Assembly: GCA_963816925.1 (NCBI GenBank)
Contig: CAWFMY010000010.1
Span: 62,001-126,000, forward strand
DNA: 64,000 bases
From: CAIWHR01 sp963816925
GTDB lineage: Bacteria; Pseudomonadota; Gammaproteobacteria; Burkholderiales; Casimicrobiaceae
Reading direction: 5' to 3'
The notes beneath the pieces are model-generated. The model ran no database searches, was not told where the DNA came from, and was given only the letters and a program-made list of their open reading frames with translations. The position numbers and the translations under genes are program-made. This document shows positions 9,009 to 16,225 of this stretch, piece after piece; within the stretch, counting starts at the first letter, position 1; the number at the start of each line of letters is the position of its first letter.

Positions 9009-9980
9009 GTGGGACGACTGACGAGTTGTCGGTTGGCAATCCCGATCATGATTGCGTGCGTTGCGCTTGGCGCGCATGCGCAGACTTATCCGAACAAGCC
9101 CGTGCGGATCATCGTGAGCCAAGCGGCCGGTGGCGGCATCGACACCCTGACACGCCTGGTTGCCCAGAAAATGTCGGAGAGCCTCGGGCAGCCGGTTATC
9201 GTTGAAAACAAGCCCGGCGCGGGCGGCATCATCGGCACCACGTTCGTGACTAAAGCGCCGCCTGACGGCTACACGCTGTTGATGGCGCCGATAGGCAACA
9301 TGGTCTTCACGGAGATTCTGTACACCAAGTTGCCGTATTCGGCGCAACGCGACTTGGAACCGATCAGCATGCTCGCATCGTTCCCGCTGATTCTTGTCGT
9401 CAATGCTGCACAGCCATACCGCACTGTCCAGGATCTCATCGCCTTCATGAAGGCCAATGCGAACAAGGCGAACTACGGCGGTTCCGGGCCGGCGTTCCAG
9501 TTCGCAACCGAACTGTTCAAGATCAAAACTGACACCAAAGCCGAATTCATTCAGTACAAAAGCACGAGCGAGGTCATTACCGCACTCATTGCCGGCGACC
9601 TTCTTCTGGCCCTGGCCGACACCGGACCTGTCCACGAGGCGATAGCGGGCGGAAGACTGCGCGCACTGGCAGTAACTTCGCCTTCTCGCCTCCCTTCATT
9701 GCCCAATGTGCCGACCATGGCCGAAGTTGGCTTTCCGGATTTGGAGTTCCAGTTCTGGGTGGGACTGTTTGCGCCGACCGGAACGCCGCAGTCAGTCGTG
9801 AAGAAGCTCGAAACGGAATTCATCCGCATAGCCGCGTTGCCTGAGATTGCCAATCGAATGGTCTCGATTCAAGTAAGTCCCGTGGGCAGTAGCGGCGAAG
9901 ATTTTGCAAAAATGCTGGCCGCGGACCGCGCGCGCTGGAGCGCGGTAGGCAAAGCCGCAAATATCAAGCCCAACGACTAA
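9009..9980 (+). CDS. Bug/TctC family tripartite tricarboxylate transporter receptor
   Basis: This 323-residue periplasmic solute receptor belongs to the Bug (TctC) family, greatly expanded in Bordetella and other betaproteobacteria. The family start QTYPNKPVRIIVSQAAGGGI follows a signal peptide ending GAHAQ. Other hallmarks are VIVENKPGAGG, APPDGYTLLMAP and LPNVPTMAEVGF. GTG at 9009 was chosen because GGAGG sits four bases upstream and it yields a compact signal peptide; the upstream frame to 8967 does not. It is divergent from the SDR operon and has no TctA/TctB partner here, which is common for orphan Bug proteins. It probably captures the carboxylate that the locus degrades. Confidence 0.92.
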   Translation: MGRLTSCRLAIPIMIACVALGAHAQTYPNKPVRIIVSQAAGGGIDTLTRLVAQKMSESLGQPVIVENKPGAGGIIGTTFVTKAPPDGYTLLMAPIGNMVFTEILYTKLPYSAQRDLEPISMLASFPLILVVNAAQPYRTVQDLIAFMKANANKANYGGSGPAFQFATELFKIKTDTKAEFIQYKSTSEVITALIAGDLLLALADTGPVHEAIAGGRLRALAVTSPSRLPSLPNVPTMAEVGFPDLEFQFWVGLFAPTGTPQSVVKKLETEFIRIAALPEIANRMVSIQVSPVGSSGEDFAKMLAADRARWSAVGKAANIKPND

Positions 9981-10281
9981 TCGGAGCGCTTCATAAATCA
10001 ATAGCTTGCTGCGATTGACTCAAAGATTGACGCAATCGCTGACGTCCATTTCCTTCTTCGACCATTCGTCATCAGCGACCGCTGATTCGCGTGTAGGACT
10101 ATTGCAGCCGGCGCTGGGGCACCGATGCTAAATCGCGCGCAACACATTGAATCTTCTGGCGGGAGGGAGTGTATGCGAAAGCCGACCGCGAAATTTTGCT
10201 GTTGTCGGGGCTTCCCTGTAGGTGTTCGCTTCGACCACGACTAGAATGGCAGAGTGCATTCCGGAAGCGGCCTGCGCAGTC
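9981..10281. other. Intergenic region between Bug receptor and sigma factor
   Basis: These 301 bases have no convincing gene. A 7-bp inverted repeat GCGATTG/CAATCGC (10011-10017 and 10033-10039) could form a weak stem-loop after the receptor gene, but it has no T-run. No clear promoter was recognised before the sigma factor. Confidence 0.4.
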
Positions 10282-10836
10282 ATGGGTGACGTTACAACCC
10301 TGCTGAACCGCGCGCGCGCGAACGACCGCGGCGCGATCGATGCGCTGTTCGAATTGCTCTATGACGACTTGCGCCGTCTCGCGCGTTCGCGGCTGGCGGC
10401 GAGCGGTCATCACACTCTTCTCGATACCCGCGCGCTGGTGCACGAAGCCTATCTGCGCTTCCAACAGGCCGGTCGCCTTGCGATCAATGATCGCGAGCAT
10501 TTTCTGGCCTATGCCGCGAGCACCTTGCGCTCCGTCGTGGTCGACTACGTGCGCAAGCGCGACGCCGTGCGTCATGGGGGAGATCTTGAGCATGTCACGC
10601 TCGATACCGGAGTCTCCGACGAGCTCGGCGCAAGCGACGACGAGATCCTTCACGTGCACGAGGCGCTCGAGGAACTCGCCAAGCTGGATCCGCGCCTCGT
10701 GCGCGTGGTGGAAATGCGCTATTTCGCGGGCCTCACCGAGGACGAGATTGCGGGTGCGCTCGGCGTGACCGATCGCACCGTGCGGCGCGACTGGGAAAAG
10801 GCGCGCGTGCTGCTGGCGGCAATGCTGAAGCGTTGA
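10282..10836 (+). CDS. ECF-like RNA polymerase sigma factor (sigma-70 ECF subfamily, PF07638 type)
   Basis: This 184-residue sigma factor has region 2 around residues 20-95 (IDALFELLYDDLRRLARSRL, then HEAYLRF and the conserved YAASTLRSVVVDYVRKRDA). Region 4 lies at about 130-180, with the helix-turn-helix GLTEDEIAGALGVTDRTVRRDW. It belongs to the ECF subgroup usually paired with a Ser/Thr protein kinase, and the kinase follows 48 bases later. The ATG at 10282 is chosen by length; an ATG at 10246 is possible and neither has a strong ribosome-binding site. No anti-sigma gene is present, so the kinase could be the input. Confidence 0.88.
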   Translation: MGDVTTLLNRARANDRGAIDALFELLYDDLRRLARSRLAASGHHTLLDTRALVHEAYLRFQQAGRLAINDREHFLAYAASTLRSVVVDYVRKRDAVRHGGDLEHVTLDTGVSDELGASDDEILHVHEALEELAKLDPRLVRVVEMRYFAGLTEDEIAGALGVTDRTVRRDWEKARVLLAAMLKR

Positions 10837-10884
10837 GCTGCGTGGCCCGCCCTGGCGATTGACCGAACGCAGAGTCTTCCGGCG

Positions 10885-12052
10885 ATGAACGTCGACTCTC
10901 GCATCGAGAAGCAGGACTGGGCGCGCCTCTCCCCGCTGCTGGATGAAATGCTGACGTTGGCCACCCACCAGCGCGGCGAATGGCTCGAAACGACTGTCTC
11001 CCGAGCACTCGGATCTAAAGCCCGCGCTGCAAGATCTCATCGCGCGTGCCGCAATCGAGAACGATACCTTCATGCGCATGCCGGTCCGTATGCGCGCCAG
11101 CGAGGATCCGGTTGCCTCTGGGGCAACACTGGCCCAGGCAGGGATGCTCGTCGGACCGTACCGGCTATTGCGCGAAATCGGCACGGGCGGCATGGGCGCG
11201 GTGTGGCTCGCCGAACGCGCCGATGGAATGCTCAAGCGGCGGGTCGCCCTCAAGTTGCCGCGGCTCGCGTGGGATATACCCGGCCTGGCCGGACGCATGG
11301 AGCGCGAGCGCGACATCCTGGCGGAGCTCGAGCATCAGAACATCGCACGACTGTACGACGCGGGCGTCGACGCGCAGGGACGCCCCTACCTTGCGATGGA
11401 GTACGTCGAGGGCCGGCCGCTCGACGTCTATTGCCGCGAACACGGCCTCGGAGTGCAGGAACGGCTCGGTCTGTTCCTCCAAGTCGCGCGTGCGGTGGCG
11501 CATGCGCACGCGCGGCTCGTCGTCCACCGCGACCTCAAGCCGACCAACATCCTGGTCACGTCCGACGGTAGCGTACGGCTGCTCGATTTCGGCATTGCCA
11601 AGCTGCTCGAAGGCGAGGTGGGCCGCGAAAGCGCCAACGAGTCTCTGCTGACGCAGCTCGGTGGACGTGCGCTGACCCCCGACTATGCGTCGCCCGAGCA
11701 AATCCGTGGCCAAGCAATTACGGTGGCCGTCGACATCTATTCCCTGGGCGTCGTGCTGTACGAACTTCTCACCGGTGAGCGCCCTTACAAAGTCGCCTCG
11801 GCCGCCATGCTCGAAGATGCGGTCGTCCGCCTCGAGGCTCCCCTCGCCTCGTCGGTCGCCCACGACAAGGCTCGCGCGCGGGAATTGCGCGGCGACCTCG
11901 ACACGATCGTTGCCAAGGCGCTCAAGAAGTCTTCAGCACCCGCAGGCCGTTCCCGCTCGAACCGGGTTTGGTGCTCTCGTAGAGCAGGCGCCCGGGATCG
12001 AATTCGCGCATCCGTCATCCGGAAGTCTTCTCTGACCGGGGATATTGCTTGA
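10885..12052 (+). pseudogene. Serine/threonine protein kinase, frameshifted and C-terminally truncated
   Basis: Hanks-type kinase of the group encoded beside ECF sigma factors. The N-terminal lead MNVDSRIEKQDWARLSPLLD is separated from the rest by a one-base shift near 10990-11003. The kinase domain is intact from LLREIGTGGMGAVWLAERA through RVALKLP, VVHRDLKPTNIL and LLDFGIAKL to TPDYASPEQIRG and YSLGVVLYELLTGERPY. After DTIVAKALKK (about 11930) homology stops. The conserved Arg of subdomain XI and the usual transmembrane and TPR region are missing, replaced by about 40 unrelated residues rich in Arg and Ser. The junction looks like a deletion or rearrangement, not just a frameshift. The protein would be soluble and may be inactive. 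Confidence 0.8.
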
Positions 12053-12230
12053 CGACGTGCCCCGGATGGGTCATTAGTCACACCAGGTTGCGAGAGCGAG
12101 GGCGCCGATGCGCCCAACCGCATGCAACTGCCGATAACCGCGCACGCCCTGCGGCCGGATCGCAGTGCGCGGCGTTCTGCTCCTATCGACGCTTGATCCG
12201 CGCCGCTCGTTGCTCACCGTAGGGGGTCAC

Positions 12231-13325
12231 ATGCATTGCTTTTCCAAGACGACATTAGCCGTTGCCGCGTTTCTCGTCATTGGTCCCGCGACCGCCGGGC
12301 AGCGCACGTTTGTCTCGACCACGGGCGTCAATAACCCAACGTGTTCATTGGCGGCACCCTGCCGTGATTTTGCCGCGGCAATCACCGCGACCTCGGCCGG
12401 CGGCGAAGTTATCGTGCTCGACTCCGGCGGATACGGGCCGGTGACAATCACTCAGTCGGTCTCGATCATCGCGGCGCCGGGAGTCTACGCCGGGATCAGC
12501 GTGTTTGCCGGCGACGGCATCACCGTCGCTGCCGGCGCCACGGACAAGGTCGTGCTGCGCGGGCTGTCGATCAACGGGCTGGGCGGCAATAACGGCATCG
12601 TGGCCACCGCTGCCGACTCGCTGAGGATCGAGCGTTGCACGATCACCAACATGTTCAAAGACGGCGTGCGATCCAACTCGGTCACGAGCCTGCACATTTC
12701 CGATTCGCTTATCGCGGGCAACGCCGAGAAGGGCATCAACCATTCCTCGTCCGCGCTGCTGGAGGTTGATCGCACGCGGATCGAGCGCAACGGCACCGAC
12801 GGCATCACTGCTGTGAACGTCCGCGGCGTCGTCGTGCGCGACACGATGTTGGTCAAGCAAGTCAATTTCGGGTTCAATGTGGTGCAGAACAGCGCCGGGT
12901 CAACGGACGCGATCATCGAGCGTGTCACGATCGCCGAAAACGGCACGGGCGGTTTCAATGCGTTCGCGTCGGGTGGCGGGAATGCCGCGGCTGCCATCAC
13001 CCATTGCTCGTTTGTCGATAATGGGGTGGTTGTACCGGGCAACGGCACGATTCGGGTGAATTCAAACCTCCCCTCGATCGCACAGGTCTCCATCGAGCAG
13101 ACGGTCGTCCAGCGCAACGCCGGTGATGGCGTGCTGACCGTCGGAAACGGGAGTACGGCGAGCGTGTCGAACTCGACGCTCGTCAGCAATCTCGGCTACG
13201 CGCTCAACAACTTGAGCTCGAGCGGCACGATCTACACGCGGCAGAACAATACGATCCGCGGCAATTTCTCCAGCGAGCTGACGTCCCAGACTCTCGGCAC
13301 GATCACGGTGCTGACGGGCAGCTGA
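12231..13325 (+). CDS. Secreted right-handed parallel beta-helix repeat protein
   Basis: This 364-residue protein has a signal peptide (MHCFSKTTLAVAAFLVIGPATAGQ) and a body of beta-helix turns: short hydrophobic strands separated by Asn/Gly turns, such as VVLRGLSINGLGGNNGIVAT, LRIERCTITNMFKDGV and LHISDSLIAGNAEKGI. The N-terminus CSLAAPCRDFAAAI is typical of a family of secreted beta-helix proteins often seen near ECF sigma and kinase genes. AGGGGG lies five bases before the ATG. No catalytic residues of pectate lyases or other polysaccharide lyases were recognised, so it may bind or cleave a polysaccharide or serve as a surface protein. Confidence 0.82.
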   Translation: MHCFSKTTLAVAAFLVIGPATAGQRTFVSTTGVNNPTCSLAAPCRDFAAAITATSAGGEVIVLDSGGYGPVTITQSVSIIAAPGVYAGISVFAGDGITVAAGATDKVVLRGLSINGLGGNNGIVATAADSLRIERCTITNMFKDGVRSNSVTSLHISDSLIAGNAEKGINHSSSALLEVDRTRIERNGTDGITAVNVRGVVVRDTMLVKQVNFGFNVVQNSAGSTDAIIERVTIAENGTGGFNAFASGGGNAAAAITHCSFVDNGVVVPGNGTIRVNSNLPSIAQVSIEQTVVQRNAGDGVLTVGNGSTASVSNSTLVSNLGYALNNLSSSGTIYTRQNNTIRGNFSSELTSQTLGTITVLTGS

Positions 13326-13426
13326 TCGCCGACGGCCGACAAATCCCATGCGAAGATCCGCATCGGCGACGAACGATTCTTGCTTGCCGCCGGAAACTCC
13401 ATGAGAAATCAAGGAGAAAATGAAAG

Positions 13427-13500
13427 GGTTGCGGGGGAAGGATTTAAACCTTCGGCTTTCGGGATATGACGCGGCCTAGTTCTGATTTGGCAATCTCGCA
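13427..13500 (-). pseudogene. tRNA-like remnant (tRNA-fMet-like 3' half)
   Basis: On the minus strand the 3' part has a perfect T-arm (GAAGG, loop TTTAAAT, CCTTC) followed by CCCCGCA, A and CC, the acceptor end expected of an initiator tRNA. The stretch TCATATCCCGAAAG just before resembles the anticodon stem and loop region of tRNA-fMet (CTCATAACCCGAAGG). The 5' half is poor. The acceptor strand TGCGAGA pairs at 5 of 7 positions, the D-stem is only three pairs, the D-loop lacks GG, and the region between D- and T-arms is about three bases short. It is probably a decayed tRNA or an attachment-site remnant from recombination at a tRNA gene, not a working tRNA. Confidence 0.55.
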
Positions 13501-13541
13501 ATCAACACCTTGCATTGCTTGCCGATGTCGAACTCAGTCTC

Positions 13542-13580
13542 ACCAAGGCACAGTTAGCGGCACAGCCAGTGTGCCTTGGT
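13542..13580. repeat. Perfect 11-bp inverted repeat (stem-loop)
   Basis: ACCAAGGCACA (13542-13552) and TGTGCCTTGGT (13570-13580) are perfect inverted repeats around a 17-base loop. There is no T-run on either side, so it is not a classical intrinsic terminator. It sits between the tRNA-like remnant and the second stem-loop. Confidence 0.7.
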
Positions 13581-13616
13581 CACGAAACCTGCGTCACGCG
13601 CTGCGCGCAACCGATG

Positions 13617-13651
13617 CGGAGCCACGCACGGGCTCATTGAGCGTGGCTCCG
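13617..13651. repeat. Perfect 11-bp inverted repeat downstream of cytochrome gene
   Basis: CGGAGCCACGC (13617-13627) and GCGTGGCTCCG (13641-13651) form a GC-rich stem around a 13-base loop, 12 bases beyond the stop of the leftward cytochrome c gene. The position suits a transcription-end or mRNA-stabilising hairpin, though it lacks a U-tract. The remainder of the 13326-13663 spacer holds only the other stem-loop and the tRNA-like remnant. Confidence 0.6.
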
Positions 13652-13663
13652 TCGCCGGTATTG

Positions 13664-14236
13664 CTATGGACCCGGAGTCGGGTTGTCCGGCAGCGAAGGT
13701 ATGGCACTCAGGTATTCGTATATTGCCCGCAGGTCAAAGTCGGTCTTTTTGCCGAATGCCGGCCACGGCATGATTTGGAGCAGCATGCCGGGTGGATCAA
13801 GCGGGTTGTGCCCCGTCCGCAATGTAGTGCGAAACTGATCGAACGTCAGACCCGCAGGCTTGCCGCTTGCATCAGGAGTAAGGTTGGCGGACACGAATGG
13901 TGAAGGCGGAAACGTCCGGCCACCGGACATGAACTGCGCGGCATTGATCAACTCTGGCTGCCCAAGGAAAGGATTGTGTCCGGGCAGGTAGGACGGGTGG
14001 GTGTGGCAATCGTTACAACCGGTCGTGTTGACGATGTAGCTTCCCAAGCCCACGAGCGCCCGATTCTTGCCGTGCAAGTTGAGCGTTACTGGATTGATCT
14101 CGTATCCGCGGCGGATCTGACTCTGACTTCCTTCGCCTTCATCGTCGTGAGCGATCGCACTCGACGGAAGCATCGTCAGTGCTGCACAGGCCCACACCGT
14201 ACCGACGACATAGCGAATATTGTTACGATTATTCAT
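13664..14236 (-). CDS. Secreted monohaem cytochrome c family protein
   Basis: This 190-residue exported protein has a signal peptide of about 27 residues (MNNRNNIRYVVGTVWACAAL, ending SSAIA) and one haem-binding CxxCH motif in the stretch TTGCNDCHTHPSY. The C-terminal half, with GHNPLDPPGMLLQIMPWPAF and LRAIYEYLSAIPSLPD, is typical of cytochrome c subunits of alcohol or aldehyde dehydrogenase type. It probably shuttles electrons in the periplasm. The ATG at 14236 follows AGAGGA; the frame upstream of it is not cytochrome-like. No dehydrogenase partner is adjacent, so its electron donor is unknown. Confidence 0.85.
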   Translation of the reverse strand: MNNRNNIRYVVGTVWACAALTMLPSSAIAHDDEGEGSQSQIRRGYEINPVTLNLHGKNRALVGLGSYIVNTTGCNDCHTHPSYLPGHNPFLGQPELINAAQFMSGGRTFPPSPFVSANLTPDASGKPAGLTFDQFRTTLRTGHNPLDPPGMLLQIMPWPAFGKKTDFDLRAIYEYLSAIPSLPDNPTPGP

Positions 14237-14644
14237 GGCGATCAGTCCTCTGGTGGTTGGCGGCGGCAAAGGTGTGGGCGCCGAAGGGATCGATATTCGG
14301 AGCCCAACACGCTGGCCGCCCGCGATGGTACGCCCGCCCGAGGCAGGGAGTCTAGTTCTATTCAAGGTGCCGCTGGCCAACGATCCGTAGGTCGATCACC
14401 GGCTGCAGTTTTCTCACCTAGCCCCGGGGAGTCAATGGCGGAAAGCATCGTGAGCCGTGCCGTCGTCGCAGAACATCGCAAGCCGGCCGGACGGTTGGCG
14501 ATCGCGTAATGTTCGCAGCGACATTCGCGAGTTCGCCGCAGCGAGACATGCCCATTGGACATCGGCAAGGAAATTTATGTAGAGATTGTGTCCCTGCCAA
14601 CTCGGGTCGACAATACGCGGGTGGTGGTGAAGAGGAAGCAACCG
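14237..14644. other. Divergent intergenic region, cytochrome c / DUF2252
   Basis: This 408-base spacer between two divergent genes must hold both promoters. No confident -35/-10 pair, repeat or RNA gene was recognised. Short frames on both strands here look random. Confidence 0.4.
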
Positions 14645-16030
14645 ATGAAACAGGGAGTAGCGCTTGACCAAGTAGGAAACATTGCCGACTTCCACGCGCG
14701 CGCGGAGCGCGTTGCGGCAGGTAAGGTACTGCGCGATCACATACCCCGAAAAGACCACGGAAGATGGAAGGCTCTTCGCAAAAACCGGGACCCCATCTCG
14801 ATACTCGAAGCCTCGAACCGCGGTCGGCTCCAGGAACTGGTGCCGATCCGCTACGGACGCATGGTCCGCAGTCCGTTCACCTTCTTGCGCGGCTCGGCGG
14901 CGCTGATGGCGTACGATCTCGCGAACACGCCGACCACGGGCATCCGGGTACAGGCGTGCGGTGACTGTCACCTGCTCAACTTCGGCGCGTTTGCGACGCC
15001 CGAGCGGAACCTGGTCTTCGACCTCAACGATTTTGACGAGACGCTTCCGGCACCCTGGGAATGGGACCTGAAACGCCTGGTCGTGAGCTTCCTGGTCGCG
15101 GGACGCGACAATGGCCTGTCGGACGACGACAGCCGGCTCGCGGTCCTCGAGTGCGTGCGTGCCTACCGGGAGCATCTGCGCGAGTGCAGCCGGCTAAGAC
15201 CGCTCGAAGTCTGGTACCAGCGCTTGGATGCGAAGACACTGATCGCAGCGGCGCCCGGCGCCAAGGAGCGAAAGTTCCGGCAACAGATCGCCCGGCGCGC
15301 GCGTGAACGCGTCCTGGAAAATCTGTTTCCGAAGATAACGACGCTGGTCGGCGGGAGTCACCGCATCGTCGACCAGCCGCCGATCCTGTTCCATGTCGCC
15401 GAGCCGGACTTCGACGAAAGGATTCGCGAGGCGATCGCGGACTATCGCAACTCGCTGTCCGATGACCGCCGTGTCCTGATCGACCGGTACCGGCTGGAGG
15501 ACCATGCGATGAAAATCGTGGGCATCGGCAGCGTGGGAACACGTTGCTATATCGGGCTGCTTTTCTCCGAGGATGGCCATCCGCTTATCCTCCAGTTCAA
15601 GGAAGCGGTCCGCTCCGTTCTCGAGCCTTATGCGGGGAAGAGCGCCTACGACAACCAGGGGCAGCGCGTCGTCATGGGACAGCGCCTGATGCAATCGTCC
15701 AGCGACATCTTCCTTGGCTGGGTGCGTGGGCGGCGCGGCTATGACTTTTACGTGCGCCAGCTGCGGGACATGAAGATGTCCATTCCCGTGGACGGCTTCA
15801 GCGCCGTCCGGCTCGCGCGCTATGCACGAATATGCGGCTGGACGCTGGCGCGCGCCCATGCGAAATCGGGAGATGCCGCCACGATCAGCGGCTACCTGGG
15901 CAAGGGCGACAGCTTCGACCAGGCGCTGGTCCATTATGCGATCGCCTATGCAGACCAGACGCAGAAGGACCACGCGGCACTCGTAAAGGCGATTCGTTCC
16001 GGCCGGGTCAAGGCGTTGTCGGAAGATTAG
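14645..16030 (+). CDS. DUF2252 family protein
   Basis: This 461-residue member of the DUF2252 family has the recognisable core RYGRMVRSPFTFLRGSAALM, CGDCHLLNFGAFATPERNLV and FDLNDFDETLPAPWEWDLKR. The HLxNFG and DxNDFD patterns resemble kinase-like phosphotransferase folds (compare HGDxxxxN and D-x-D), so an ATP-dependent phosphotransferase-like role is plausible but unproven. A later region (GIGSVGTRCYIGLL, LQFKEAVRSVLEPY) is also typical of the family. The ATG at 14645 has GAGGAAG about 8 bases upstream. No operon partner is evident. Confidence 0.88.
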   Translation: MKQGVALDQVGNIADFHARAERVAAGKVLRDHIPRKDHGRWKALRKNRDPISILEASNRGRLQELVPIRYGRMVRSPFTFLRGSAALMAYDLANTPTTGIRVQACGDCHLLNFGAFATPERNLVFDLNDFDETLPAPWEWDLKRLVVSFLVAGRDNGLSDDDSRLAVLECVRAYREHLRECSRLRPLEVWYQRLDAKTLIAAAPGAKERKFRQQIARRARERVLENLFPKITTLVGGSHRIVDQPPILFHVAEPDFDERIREAIADYRNSLSDDRRVLIDRYRLEDHAMKIVGIGSVGTRCYIGLLFSEDGHPLILQFKEAVRSVLEPYAGKSAYDNQGQRVVMGQRLMQSSSDIFLGWVRGRRGYDFYVRQLRDMKMSIPVDGFSAVRLARYARICGWTLARAHAKSGDAATISGYLGKGDSFDQALVHYAIAYADQTQKDHAALVKAIRSGRVKALSED

Positions 16031-16225
16031 TCGCGCCAACTCTTACGATATCCGCAATCCTCGTCGCATTGTGCGACGATTCCAAGGCCAAGGCGCGCGC
16101 CCTTCGGGCGATCCCGAGCGTTGATTTGGGTCAATTCCGCTCAGCGCCATCGGAAATACAATGGATTGGCGAGCTAGTGTGTAGGTCGTGTTGCGCCATC
16201 CAAAATTTCCCGTCGGGAACACTCA

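Noticed and set aside
13420..13482. A short open frame (about 19 codons) with a good AAGGAG ribosome-binding site
   Set aside because: It overlaps the tRNA-like remnant and its product has no recognisable feature.
13553..13569. GTTAGCGG in the stem-loop loop as an integron attC core
   Set aside because: There is no matching AAC-containing partner core with attC spacing, and no integron integrase was seen.
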